Of a DNA stretch of 39,357 bases, positions 15,638 to 24,499 are shown one piece after another; the first letter of the stretch is position 1, and each line of letters starts with the position of its first letter. Origin of the DNA: a virus; the IMG/VR virus record IMGVR_UViG_3300038701_001028, positions 1-39,357 of that record. One strand, 5' to 3'. The translations under genes and the position numbers were made by a program. Under the pieces are notes generated by a model, which was not told the DNA's origin, ran no database searches, and saw nothing but the letters and a program-made list of their open reading frames with translations.

Positions 15638-16324
15638 TTAAGAGCCTAGAATGCCTAAGTCTATTAATGCTTGTGCGATTTGCTGCAATGTATATCCCCC
15701 AAATGTTGAATCATCATTAACTGCTGTACCACCACCATTTTCTACAAAAGCAGCTTCTGTCGTAGTTCCAGATGTTGGTTGTGCAACTGCTGTACCACCG
15801 AATAGAGCAAACGCTCCAGATTCGATAACAAGATCTCCGTTACCACCTTGTCCTGCTTTTAGCATTACATCTTGTAGGCCAGAGCCTGCAATATCACCAA
15901 GAGTCAAGTTTACAGAACCACCATCTTCCAAAACGTACATTACACCATAGTTCTCCCCGTCTCCTGGTTGTGCTAACTGCATAAAGAACGCCCCAGCTTC
16001 TTGGTTGTCCGTAGGATCAATCGCAAAAAAGCCAAGTTGACCAAATGTTGTTGCATTTCCAGCGCTATCATTCCCACGCCCTCTAATATTGAGGATTACA
16101 TCATTAGCTTCTGGTGCAGCTGAATCATGATACCCTGCAATATTCACGCCTTCAGCAGTATCATTTTCAGCGAGGAACACCGCTGTACCAGTTCCTCCTG
16201 TTAGGTCAGCTTCTGTAAGCTGACCAACAACAGTACCATCTTGATTGATGACTTGTGTCTTCACACCATCATTTTCAACCGAGAACCCATTGCCCGTTGA
16301 AACATGTTCAAATTTATGTGCCAT
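15638..16324 (-). CDS. Fibre-head-like beta structural protein
   Basis: A 228-residue protein. It begins with short strands (FSVENDGVKTQVINQDGTVV, GQLTEADLTGGTG), has a middle with GQLGFFAIDPTDNQEAGAFF and similar, and ends TFGGYTLQQIAQALIDLGIL, a helix seen at the end of phage fibre-head modules. It directly follows the capsid gene, so a capsid fibre or decoration protein is as likely as a tail protein. No enzymatic motif is visible. Confidence 0.65.
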   Translation of the reverse strand: MAHKFEHVSTGNGFSVENDGVKTQVINQDGTVVGQLTEADLTGGTGTAVFLAENDTAEGVNIAGYHDSAAPEANDVILNIRGRGNDSAGNATTFGQLGFFAIDPTDNQEAGAFFMQLAQPGDGENYGVMYVLEDGGSVNLTLGDIAGSGLQDVMLKAGQGGNGDLVIESGAFALFGGTAVAQPTSGTTTEAAFVENGGGTAVNDDSTFGGYTLQQIAQALIDLGILGS

Positions 16325-16388
16325 ATTATTTTATTAATTTATTGGCGGCAGGAGTTTCGCCTGTCCAGTCCTTTACTCTTAGGTTGAG

Positions 16389-16411
16389 GGCAGTTTTTAA
16401 AGTGAACTGCC
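16389..16411 (-). terminator. Inverted repeat just after the capsid gene
   Basis: GGCAGTT / AACTGCC, a perfect 7-bp stem with a 9-nt loop, 17 nt beyond the capsid stop. No U-run follows. Hairpins at this place often protect or set the level of the abundant capsid mRNA; that role is inferred. Confidence 0.45.
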
Positions 16412-16428
16412 AAACACTATATGAAGGT

Positions 16429-17367
16429 CTAAGTTGTGCCATCTGATCCATAAACTTGATACGGCATATTAATCACACCTTGCTTCCAGAAGCCAGTTGC
16501 GTTAGTTCTATATGCTTCGTTATCTAGCTTGATTGGCTCTCTAAGAGTTGGGTAATCACCGATACCAACTGCAAGCGGACTAAGTTCCATTGTTAGATCC
16601 ATTAAGAACCAGTAGTTCTTATTCGCTGTAGTGATATAAGGTGTTTCAATAACTGTTAGTTCACCTTCGTAAATGTTAATATCATTTACGGCTGTAGGTA
16701 CGATATCTTTAGCGAAAAGTTTAATAGCCTCTCTGTGAGCTGCTGAACCCTTTTTCACTACGATATGTGACCAGTTTAGCGGGTCTTCCTTCCCTGCTGG
16801 GTCAGTGTAAGCACCTGCATATTCCCATGCTGCATCGTATGCGTCAGAATCAAGTGACGCTGTTACAGCATTATCAAATGTTGCCCCAGAGTTCCATGAA
16901 TGTGTACCACAAACTTCTACTGAATCAGGTGCAAGATAAGCAGAACCAGAATCAAACGCCTCATTTAACATGAGATGTGAATTGGTCATGATTTTCTGTG
17001 TACTTGTCTTTAGAAGTTGGTTTCTTTGTCTCTTCAAGTATTCATTTACTTTCCAAGTCGAATCTTGCCCGTCTCTTCTGTAAACTTTTTCAGGAAGAAC
17101 GATTGCACCACCGAATCTTTCTTCAGTGATAGTTACACTATAACCATCTTCAAGGTTAAGTGCTGGTGGAGTCTCAAGAACACCTAGCTCTGTAACACCT
17201 GACATACCTTCCGTAGAAGTATAGATCTCTGAAACTTCAGGAGTGTTATAGAATTGTAGGTAACCTTGCTCCATATATTGTTCGATACGGTACTTACAAG
17301 CGTTATCAAAAGATTTTTTAATCCCTTTGACAGCCTGTAAGGCGTAATCTGCTGGAGTTGTTGCCAT
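16429..17367 (-). CDS. Major capsid protein
   Basis: A 312-residue protein. The N-terminal helix (ADYALQAVKGIKKSFDNACK) is followed by LNLEDGYSVTITEERFGGAI, VLPEKVYRRDG and a long mixed alpha/beta body typical of HK97-type capsids. Length suits a small T=7 head without accessory domains. Order is decisive: terminase, portal, a 137-residue coil, scaffold-like protein, the 135-residue decoration-like protein, then this gene, with a hairpin right after it. The leader (ATTTTAATTAATTCTTAATC) has no Shine-Dalgarno sequence even though this should be the most translated virion gene. Confidence 0.85.
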   Translation of the reverse strand: MATTPADYALQAVKGIKKSFDNACKYRIEQYMEQGYLQFYNTPEVSEIYTSTEGMSGVTELGVLETPPALNLEDGYSVTITEERFGGAIVLPEKVYRRDGQDSTWKVNEYLKRQRNQLLKTSTQKIMTNSHLMLNEAFDSGSAYLAPDSVEVCGTHSWNSGATFDNAVTASLDSDAYDAAWEYAGAYTDPAGKEDPLNWSHIVVKKGSAAHREAIKLFAKDIVPTAVNDINIYEGELTVIETPYITTANKNYWFLMDLTMELSPLAVGIGDYPTLREPIKLDNEAYRTNATGFWKQGVINMPYQVYGSDGTT

Positions 17368-17389
17368 GATTTATAAGATTAAGAATTAA

Positions 17390-17797
17390 TTAAAATGCTG
17401 GTTTGTTAATACGTACTCTGATATCAGAAGCTGAACCAACTGTTCCTGCATTTTCTGAAATATCTACTACGAATACATCGGTAGAACTAGCACCAACATC
17501 GATTTGCTGAACACCTGCATTTACTACAAGGTCAACTTCAGTACCTTTTTGAGCGACTGCGAAATTTGCGTCACCAGTACCTTCAAGCACAAAGTCGTTT
17601 CCAACTGATAGCTCGATTTGCGTGTCACCATTAGCACATGCAAGAGGAGAGAAAGCTAGTTTAGCTCCTGTGGCAGTACCTTTAACTGGCAAACCTGATG
17701 AAAATTCACATACATCACCTGCTTCTATTACTGTTGCCGAAGCAATTGTACATAGAACGGTTCGTAGTGCCTCATCAGTTACTACTTTAAAGTCCAT
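17390..17797 (-). CDS. Capsid decoration / head-stabilising protein
   Basis: A 135-residue protein, almost all beta, with GDVCEFSSGLPVKGTATGAK and IELSVGNDFVLEGTGDANFA, resembling the small head-decoration families encoded just before the major capsid gene. It would form trimers on the head surface. It lies 22 nt upstream of the capsid gene in the same transcript. The assignment rests on position, size and fold type. Confidence 0.7.
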   Translation of the reverse strand: MDFKVVTDEALRTVLCTIASATVIEAGDVCEFSSGLPVKGTATGAKLAFSPLACANGDTQIELSVGNDFVLEGTGDANFAVAQKGTEVDLVVNAGVQQIDVGASSTDVFVVDISENAGTVGSASDIRVRINKPAF

Positions 17798-17835
17798 TTG
17801 TTTATGTGTTATAGGATACTAGCCTATAAGCATGT

Positions 17836-18444
17836 CTATTTAGGAGAGAATCCTGGCGGCAAATCTGCGTTTAACGCTTTTTCGGTCGCACTCTCTTGCT
17901 CCGTAGATTCAACAGTGTCTCTAGGCCGTGAATTACTAGGAGGAATTAACATTCCTTTTTTCCTTCGCTCTTTCACAACAGATCGACTGTCTTGTAATCC
18001 TACTAATCTACGAGCTGTGATTGTCGCTCGAAGTGGACTCGCTCCATCTGCAACCAGTTGCTCGTATTCAGTTTTGAATTCGGCTAACTGTGCCTGACTA
18101 GCGTTTTCCTCCAGGTCTTCAATAAGAAGTGTTAAATCTTCTTTTTCACGCTCCTGACGTAGGATTGCTTTTACCCGCTGATCCACATTGTCTGGCTCTT
18201 TATTTGATTCAAGCTCTGGCTCGATATCCTTACGTAACCATCCAAGATTATCTGGCATATCATCCAAAGTTTTTTTACCTGACTTTATCTCGTCAAGCCA
18301 TTTCTTTTTCTGATCTGCCCTTGCTTTTTCAGCAGGAGTCTTAGGTTCATCCGATTCCTCGGTGTCCGCAGGTGTCGAATCATCTTCATCGTCTTCGATG
18401 TCTGTTTCCAGTTCATCATCAACGTGTGAGTCTCGTTCATCCAT
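17836..18444 (-). CDS. Scaffolding protein
   Basis: A 202-residue protein. Residues 1-40 are extremely acidic (DDELETDIEDDEDDSTPADT), residues 40-165 are helical and charged (EKARADQKKKWLDEIKSGKK, AILRQEREKEDLTLLIEDLE), and the C-terminus is basic then flexible (VVKERRKKGMLIPPSNSRPR). This acidic-coil-basic plan and position before the capsid genes are typical of scaffolds, which shape the procapsid and leave before packaging. It is preceded by an RNA structure that can fold in two ways (18486-18542), a likely control point between portal and capsid genes. Confidence 0.8.
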   Translation of the reverse strand: MDERDSHVDDELETDIEDDEDDSTPADTEESDEPKTPAEKARADQKKKWLDEIKSGKKTLDDMPDNLGWLRKDIEPELESNKEPDNVDQRVKAILRQEREKEDLTLLIEDLEENASQAQLAEFKTEYEQLVADGASPLRATITARRLVGLQDSRSVVKERRKKGMLIPPSNSRPRDTVESTEQESATEKALNADLPPGFSPK

Positions 18445-18485
18445 GTTCTAATTGTTAAATGACATTAGCTTATTAAGGCTGTAAA

Positions 18486-18542
18486 TACCCAAAAAGCCGT
18501 GTAAGATTTTGGGTATATAAAGTCCTAATAATACACGGCTTT
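18486..18542. promoter_or_regulatory. Overlapping alternative hairpins (attenuator or pseudoknot) before scaffold gene
   Basis: Stem A: 18486-18494 (TACCCAAAA) with 18507-18515 (TTTTGGGTA), 9 bp perfect. Stem B: 18493-18503 (AAAGCCGTGTA) with 18532-18542 (TACACGGCTTT), 11 bp perfect. On the plus strand stem B is followed by CG and T7, like a terminator. In the minus-strand mRNA the arms interleave, so trimmed stems could form a pseudoknot, or the two can compete. It lies in the 113-nt gap between portal-side and capsid-side genes. Confidence 0.6.
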
Positions 18543-18557
18543 CGTTTTTTTAATGAG

Positions 18558-18971
18558 CTATTTCTGTAATCGCCTTAGTTCTTCTTTCGTATCGTGAGCC
18601 ACCTTGCAGCCCCTATAGAACAGACCTATGTTTCCGATTACATGTCTGAGGACTTGTAGTTCTTCTTGGTTGAAGTCATACTTGTGAATATACTCGTACT
18701 CAATTGCAGTCATCATCATCATTGTATCCAGTTTATACTTGCCCCACATCTGACCAAAAGCTTTTAACGCCTCGTCACTTGAGAGTAACTGTTCACAATT
18801 TTCCAAGGTTTCTTCACATCCTTGTTTTAAGTATACCCTTAATTGGCTTGCTTGAAAATCCTTTTTTTCAGTTTCTAATATGGATAACTTTTCTCTAGCC
18901 TCTTCAAGCTGTAATTTCAGTCTCGCATTCTCTTGTTTTCGGCTAAACCATTCTTTTATTTTGTCTATCAT
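18558..18971 (-). CDS. Coiled-coil protein between portal and scaffold
   Basis: A 137-residue protein. Residues 1-50 are strongly coiled coil (IKEWFSRKQENARLKLQLEE, AREKLSILETEKKDFQASQL); residues 55-137 are mixed helical with four Cys. It overlaps the portal gene stop by 4 nt (ATGA), so it is translated with it. Proteins in this place are often portal-associated or internal scaffolding factors. I do not recognise the family. Confidence 0.7.
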   Translation of the reverse strand: MIDKIKEWFSRKQENARLKLQLEEAREKLSILETEKKDFQASQLRVYLKQGCEETLENCEQLLSSDEALKAFGQMWGKYKLDTMMMMTAIEYEYIHKYDFNQEELQVLRHVIGNIGLFYRGCKVAHDTKEELRRLQK

Positions 18972-20692
18972 GCTGCGACTGCGTTAGACTCTAACAATTG
19001 CTGTGCTTCTGGTGGGATAGCTTCACTTCCAATTGGAGCACCGCCTTTTTGAGGTGGAGCCTGTTGAATAGGCTGTTGTGCTAGGTCTAAGTCTACTCCT
19101 CGTAACCTTGATAATCTGCTATACAGTTCAGCGTATTCTGGCGTTCCGTATGGAGTTAAGCCAAGCTGCTGACTCAAACCAGTAATTTGGAGTAAATCAC
19201 TCTTGTCTACTCCCGTTGCATCATTAATCACCGGGAAATAAGGGTTATCTTTTAATTCTTTAGAAAGCATACCCATCGTTACATCTGTGGAAACTTGCGT
19301 AAAATTACCATCAGGCACTCTAATTCTCGTTCTTAAATTTAATGAAGTTTTATTTTTCGGGCTAACATATTCTGTTACCGCATCCATACTACATTCTAGC
19401 AATTCCCTAGTTTCACTCGCATTACTTTTTTGCACACCAATTAACAAGTCGTTTGACACCATTTCTTCTGTTGCAACTTGGTAAGCTGTAATCCCTGAGC
19501 CTCGATCTGCATCGTCGATATTAATTCCCAGTCTCGATACTTCTCGTACCAATCTATCCCAAACTATCTGCCATTCATTAAATAAATTCTGTGTTAACAG
19601 TGTTTGAGTCGAAACACTTTGTCCGCCACCGTTAGGATCAAATTCCATAGCTACGAAAGGCTTCTTGCCATTCACTCTAGCCTTATTAGCCATAGCCATT
19701 TTTTCCACTAGCTCATCTACTTTTGATTGCGGAGCATTAATTAGTGTAACAGGATAAACATTTTCTTCTATATGTCCTATTTCCATGTTCATTAACTTTC
19801 TAGTGATGATCGCTAAATCATACACCATGTCAATTAGCCCATAATTATGAAACTGGTCTAAACTTGGCTGGAACATGAATTGGAAAACTGGAATATAAGG
19901 CTTGTCGTTTTTAACGCAAGGATATTCTTCCCCTTCAAAACTATCTATAAGATAAGCTTGAACACCTGCAAAGATTACATGCTCTTTGTTGGCTTTATCC
20001 CAAGCCCATGCCACCTCAACTACGTTAGAATCATCTCGTTCGGTGTCATTATCTTCGTCTTGATAAGTTCCAGGGATTCTCCCCCAAATACCTTTTTCTT
20101 TTAACTCTGGCCATCGACTGTAAGCATCGTCTTTCTCAAAAGCAAAAACAACAGCCATCTTAGTGGCTGGCCTTACACCTCGAACTCCATAAGCATAATT
20201 ATCATAATAAACATCCTCATTTCTTAACGCTCTATAACTCACGGGGTTTTCGTCATTCTCTCCTTTACCAAAAAACAAGAACCCATCACCATACATAAAC
20301 ATATTCTGAAATACACCCGCCTTATCTCGCAAGCACTCATTCAGTCCTCCTCTTACCATTACAGTTCTTAGCCCTTCAGTCGTTAATCTTTCCGTAGCTT
20401 CGTCTTTTCCTGTGCATTCGATAGTGTAATCCAAGAACTTAATCTTTCTTCGCAGCCGCCATAAGCATTGCTGTATCAGTTTCGATCCTATTTTATGTGT
20501 CCCATTCGGATCATGCAGTTCAAAACCATCTTTAAATAATTGCCTGCCTATTTTATTTCTTGTGTCCTTATTTGCCTTATCATTCAAGGTGTTTTCAGCA
20601 ATCAAATATAAAAACTTCGATATCTTACTGTCTATCTTATTGTCTTCAACTGCCTTATCAACACTCTCTTTGTAACCTAGTTTTTTCGCCAT
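18968..20692 (-). CDS. Portal protein
   Basis: A 574-residue protein forming the 12-fold DNA gate of the head. The middle (FQNMFMYGDGFLFFGKGEND, NPVSYRALRNEDVYYDN) and the long helical segment around ITRKLMNMEIGHIEENVYPV and SGITAYQVATEEMVSNDLLI match the usual portal layout of stem, wing and crown. The C-terminus is a Gln/Pro-rich tail (QQPIQQAPPQKGGAP). It follows the large terminase directly and has its own good promoter in the gap. Length is normal for portals of podovirus-type phages. Confidence 0.85.
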   Translation of the reverse strand: MAKKLGYKESVDKAVEDNKIDSKISKFLYLIAENTLNDKANKDTRNKIGRQLFKDGFELHDPNGTHKIGSKLIQQCLWRLRRKIKFLDYTIECTGKDEATERLTTEGLRTVMVRGGLNECLRDKAGVFQNMFMYGDGFLFFGKGENDENPVSYRALRNEDVYYDNYAYGVRGVRPATKMAVVFAFEKDDAYSRWPELKEKGIWGRIPGTYQDEDNDTERDDSNVVEVAWAWDKANKEHVIFAGVQAYLIDSFEGEEYPCVKNDKPYIPVFQFMFQPSLDQFHNYGLIDMVYDLAIITRKLMNMEIGHIEENVYPVTLINAPQSKVDELVEKMAMANKARVNGKKPFVAMEFDPNGGGQSVSTQTLLTQNLFNEWQIVWDRLVREVSRLGINIDDADRGSGITAYQVATEEMVSNDLLIGVQKSNASETRELLECSMDAVTEYVSPKNKTSLNLRTRIRVPDGNFTQVSTDVTMGMLSKELKDNPYFPVINDATGVDKSDLLQITGLSQQLGLTPYGTPEYAELYSRLSRLRGVDLDLAQQPIQQAPPQKGGAPIGSEAIPPEAQQLLESNAVAA

Positions 20693-20725
20693 ATTATAAT
20701 ATTAGCAATATCACACGGCACATAT

Positions 20726-20754
20726 ATTATACCTGTGTTGCGTAACAAGTGCAA
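20726..20754 (-). promoter_or_regulatory. Promoter ahead of portal gene
   Basis: Minus strand TTGCAC (20754-20749), 17-bp spacer, TATAAT (20731-20726). The -35 box abuts the TAA of the terminase gene, so packaging and head genes can be transcribed separately. Confidence 0.7.
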
Positions 20755-22332
20755 TTAATTGTTGATGTAACTCTCGTAAGCCTTGCTGTAAGACTTAGTG
20801 CTAGGCGCCTGTGTTGCGTATTTGTGCATTTGCCAAGCGATAACAACGGCAGTCAACAGGTCGAAATGCTTCGTAATAAGCCCAGCAGTACTTTCTTGTA
20901 GATCATTATTCGTATAAGCTCGCATTTCCTTTAGAACTTCTTCGTCATGGATCGTCATCTTGCCATCATTATAATCACGTCTAAACTCAAAATACATATT
21001 GTACTTCGTCGAGCCATTCGAGTTCCAACCAAGTTTCTGAGTCTTTTTATCTTTGACCTCACCCTCCTTATTCCTCTGGTAAATATTAGGATATCCAAGC
21101 TGCTTCAATGTTGCAAGAGCTGTGCCTCCGCAAGTATTATTAACTTCAGGAGCGTAAATACAGTTACCATATTCACCGCCCACCCTTGCGAACTCATGAG
21201 TCGCTAGATCAGGCGCGATTGAATTATTCGCATACGTGACGACTAACTCGCCCTTAGTGAAATCAAATACAGCTAACGTGTTTGCATCTTGCCCTATACC
21301 CTCGGAATGATCTGACCCCATACCGTAACGATGATGCGGTTGATATTTACCCCAATACTTTACTCCAGCAGATGTTCTATCTGGCGGCTTCACGTTTTCC
21401 ATGTCAGCCTTAATCCTGTCGAGATCAAAAAACTTATTGGTAGATCGTGACGGGTCACACATGTATTCACCAAAGAAGTCATCTGCGTTGTCTTTTAAAT
21501 TCTGGATACGATCCTTCGTATCACGTTCAGGCCAAGTCGGGTTTAGCTCCTCGTCAGCGATAGGACTAATCAGAGTCATCACATTTGGCTTATTCATAAA
21601 CCACTCAATCGTACCTTGATCTGATATATAATTCCCCAAGACCATATACGAACCATCCGTAGACAAGCCATCGATAGCCTCGGATATACGGTCGATAATC
21701 GCTCTTGTAACGATACTAGATCGGATTGAGTCTCTATCTTCCACATCGTCAAAGAGTACCCAGTCTGGACGGTAAGCATCCTGCACATGGCCACGTTGTG
21801 TTTGCCCTACCGTTCCTGCGGCAAGTTTACGATCCCCTTTCATGGTAAAGCTAGACATAGTTTCTTCCCGCTTCTTCTCCCCGTCCTTCTGGAACATATC
21901 CCCGTATACATCCCTAGATTCTAAAACGAGATTGTAAATGTCGGTCACAAACTGCTTAGAGTTACGACCATCCTTAGTTAATACCTTCATGTACCGACGG
22001 AAACTATCTCGATCATTCAGTAGCACAAAAACAACAAATAACTTAGCTAGCGTAGTCTTAGCTGTGCCACGCCCTGCAATATTAGCGAAATTCTTCTTGC
22101 CAGGGTCATCATGGAATACTCCGAAATAACTAGCAATCATATTGATAATCATATCATCATGAAACGCTGGCGATTTAACCTTGAAATATCTAGGGTATTG
22201 CCCTCTAGCGAAAATCTTAAACTTCTTAGAGATCGTCCTATAACTATCGTTACTATCAAAGCTGTATAACTCATACTTTTCAGCAGGAGTGCCATTTAAA
22301 ACAATGTCCTTAATAAATTCCTTAGAATTCAT
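20755..22332 (-). CDS. terL: Terminase large subunit
   Basis: A 525-residue packaging motor and headful or site nuclease. Walker A-like GRGTAKT at 87-93, Walker B WVLFDDVED at about 191-199 with catalytic acidic residues following the strand, and an RNase H-type nuclease with D341 (GMGSDHSEG), D349, E396 and D491 (KHFDLLTAVVIAW) as likely metal ligands. Length is normal for the family. It lies 2 nt after the small subunit gene and 63 nt before the portal gene. No sign of truncation or inteins. Confidence 0.93.
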   Translation of the reverse strand: MNSKEFIKDIVLNGTPAEKYELYSFDSNDSYRTISKKFKIFARGQYPRYFKVKSPAFHDDMIINMIASYFGVFHDDPGKKNFANIAGRGTAKTTLAKLFVVFVLLNDRDSFRRYMKVLTKDGRNSKQFVTDIYNLVLESRDVYGDMFQKDGEKKREETMSSFTMKGDRKLAAGTVGQTQRGHVQDAYRPDWVLFDDVEDRDSIRSSIVTRAIIDRISEAIDGLSTDGSYMVLGNYISDQGTIEWFMNKPNVMTLISPIADEELNPTWPERDTKDRIQNLKDNADDFFGEYMCDPSRSTNKFFDLDRIKADMENVKPPDRTSAGVKYWGKYQPHHRYGMGSDHSEGIGQDANTLAVFDFTKGELVVTYANNSIAPDLATHEFARVGGEYGNCIYAPEVNNTCGGTALATLKQLGYPNIYQRNKEGEVKDKKTQKLGWNSNGSTKYNMYFEFRRDYNDGKMTIHDEEVLKEMRAYTNNDLQESTAGLITKHFDLLTAVVIAWQMHKYATQAPSTKSYSKAYESYINN

Positions 22333-22334
22333 AT

Positions 22335-22832
22335 CTATAAATTATCCAGTGCCTCTCCGATAGCCTCTCTTTTCTCTACCGATACTTCTAGCTTACCTCC
22401 TCCTTTCCCAGTCACCTCTTTTCTAGTTGAATAGCCTTCATCCTTACCAAGTCTTTCTGCAACAAACTTAGAAGCATCTAATTTCACTTTAACTAAACTA
22501 GGGTTAGTTTCTACAACTTCAACCTCCTCCTGGTCATGCAATCTCTTGGAAGTCTTAACAGCCATATCCATAAACTCATCTAGGTTTCTTTCGGCTTTAC
22601 TAAGCATACCCAGTCTCCTAAGTTTTACTTTGAACCACTCTGATGTAGTTATCTGGTTAGCATAATCTAGTTCATACCCTGCACGAACGGCTGACTGCCT
22701 AGCATTGCCAAAGGTTTCACTCTGGGGATCAACGTAGTATTCCCAGCATAAGTTCTGCCTTGGGTCTAATAGATATTGATTAGCCCCATTCTTGTTTGGA
22801 GAATTGTTTACGCTTGGTTTCTTTGCTGCCAT
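22335..22832 (-). CDS. terS: Terminase small subunit
   Basis: A 165-residue protein from the ATG at 22832 (MAAKKPSVNN); a GTG nine bases upstream is in frame but less likely. Residues 25-70 (WEYYVDPQSETFGNARQSAV, RAGYELDYANQITTSEWFK) have the helix-turn-helix plan by which small terminases recognise DNA and resemble the YVDPxSxTxxNAxQSAxRAGY pattern of that family. The middle is coiled, and the end is charged. It sits directly before the large subunit. An extended -10 promoter lies 23 nt upstream. Confidence 0.88.
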   Translation of the reverse strand: MAAKKPSVNNSPNKNGANQYLLDPRQNLCWEYYVDPQSETFGNARQSAVRAGYELDYANQITTSEWFKVKLRRLGMLSKAERNLDEFMDMAVKTSKRLHDQEEVEVVETNPSLVKVKLDASKFVAERLGKDEGYSTRKEVTGKGGGKLEVSVEKREAIGEALDNL

Positions 22833-22854
22833 ATATATCACTTACAGTATAATA

Positions 22855-22863
22855 ATTATAACA
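22855..22863 (-). promoter_or_regulatory. Extended -10 promoter before terminase genes
   Basis: Minus strand TGT-TATAAT inside the context CATGTTATAAT, which is repeated exactly at the lysis promoter (38703-38713). No good -35 box, as expected for an extended -10. It starts just after the groEL stop. Confidence 0.55.
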
Positions 22864-22865
22864 TG

Positions 22866-24491
22866 CTATCCCTTAAAGAATTTCTTAACTTGTTCTACAT
22901 CATCCTCTTCATTAGTAATTGCATATTCGCTAGTAAGTAGTAAACCTGCTGCACTAACTGCATTTGTAAGTGCCATACGAATAACTTTGAGCGGATCTAT
23001 TATACCATGTTCTTTCATATTAACGATAGTATCAGTCAAGACATCATACCCTTCACCGTCCTCTAGCTTCTTTAGGATTTTATCGTGATCCTCTACTCCT
23101 GCATTATGTAAAATTTGACGTATGACAGATTCACAAGCTGTTTTCAGCGCTTGTCCTGCTTTACCCTCTAAATATCGTGCTGCGCTAAATAACGCAACCC
23201 CTCCGCCTGATACATATCCTTCTTCCATTGCCGAACGAGTAGCCTTAATAGCATCTTCTATTCTTAGCTTTAACTCTTCATTGTCTGCATTAGTTGCAGC
23301 ATTTACTTTGATAGTAGCAACTCCACCAGTTAGGTTAGCGTATCTTTCTTTGATTTGATCTTGCTCCATTGGGTCTTCCGCATTATCAATTTGCCCTTTT
23401 ACAGCATTCACACGGTCTAGGTACTGGTCTGTTTTCAATTGTTCACTGGCAACAGTTAGAACTAACTCATGACGATTAATAATTGCCGACTCAGCCTTCC
23501 CTAACTCAGTAAGGTTAAACCTAGACAAGCTTACTCCTTCTTCTTCATTTATAATTTGACCCCCTATTAAACCTTGTACATCTTTATAAACTTCTTTCAT
23601 ATTCTTTCCTGCAGTAGTAGGTCTAAACCAAACCCACTTAATCACCTCTTTGTTTTGATTCATAAACATAATAAACTTGCGAGACAACTTTTCGGCTACA
23701 ACTAGAAGTGTTGGCACATAAACCTTGGTTACCATAACTTTACCGTCTTTTACTTGCCCATCCGTCAATTGTCTTAAGAATGGAACCCATTTAGATTCAA
23801 ACTCGTGATCTTCTGGTGACTCTTGCAACATTATTACCTTCAAATCAGACATTTTAGTCTCCCATTTATCTTCATTATCTAACATACCCGCTACAAGCTG
23901 CCCTTCTAGTCTTAACCCAGCATCCTTTTCTACATATACACCAGGTTCAATTGCATTCTTAACAGTGACAGCTCCACTAGCTCCAAGTTCATACATTAAA
24001 TCTCCTATCTTTTCCCCTAATGCCTCGTCTTGCACTGAAACGGTCGCAATTTGTCTAGCTCGCTTTTTAGAGTTAACGTTGTCTGCTGATTTTTTTAGAT
24101 TTGTTAGCACTTTCTCAGCACACGAATTCAAGTCTTTTCTAAATAAAACAGGGTTTTCTCCCTCTTCGATTGCTTTCCATCCTTCTTTCAATATAGCTCT
24201 GCCTAACACGATAGTACCAGATGTTCCGTCTCCTGCATGATAATCAGTCTGAGCCGCTGCTCCCTTTAATAGTTGCGCTCCCATATTTTCTACAGGATCA
24301 CTGAAAAATATCTCACTAGCAATAGTTACTCCATCATTAATAACAAGCGGGGTGCCATGGTCTCTTTCTATAATGACATTACGTCCTTTAATACTCATAG
24401 TACTTCCAATAACATCTGCGAGCTGGTCTACTCCGTTCATTAACTTAGATCGAGAACCCTTATCATGTATCCTCTTGTTTACAATATTCAT
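22866..24491 (-). CDS. groEL: Phage-encoded chaperonin GroEL
   Basis: A 541-residue group I chaperonin. ATP-site features are kept: D53 in INDGVTIASEI, the AGDGTSGT loop (D88), D413 in IEDAIKATRSAMEEG and the GGGVAL turn, plus NMGAQLL and the C-terminal IIDPLKVIRMALTNAVSAAG block. The apical domain (about residues 190-375), which holds substrates and the lid, is strongly diverged; for instance the usual KAPGFGD block is replaced by VWFRPTTAGKN. The Gly-Met-rich tail of bacterial GroEL is absent (ends EQVKKFFKG). It is 8 nt after the GroES gene. It likely folds capsid or other virion proteins, alone or with host rings. Confidence 0.95.
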   Translation of the reverse strand: MNIVNKRIHDKGSRSKLMNGVDQLADVIGSTMSIKGRNVIIERDHGTPLVINDGVTIASEIFFSDPVENMGAQLLKGAAAQTDYHAGDGTSGTIVLGRAILKEGWKAIEEGENPVLFRKDLNSCAEKVLTNLKKSADNVNSKKRARQIATVSVQDEALGEKIGDLMYELGASGAVTVKNAIEPGVYVEKDAGLRLEGQLVAGMLDNEDKWETKMSDLKVIMLQESPEDHEFESKWVPFLRQLTDGQVKDGKVMVTKVYVPTLLVVAEKLSRKFIMFMNQNKEVIKWVWFRPTTAGKNMKEVYKDVQGLIGGQIINEEEGVSLSRFNLTELGKAESAIINRHELVLTVASEQLKTDQYLDRVNAVKGQIDNAEDPMEQDQIKERYANLTGGVATIKVNAATNADNEELKLRIEDAIKATRSAMEEGYVSGGGVALFSAARYLEGKAGQALKTACESVIRQILHNAGVEDHDKILKKLEDGEGYDVLTDTIVNMKEHGIIDPLKVIRMALTNAVSAAGLLLTSEYAITNEEDDVEQVKKFFKG

Positions 24492-24499
24492 AGTTTTAA

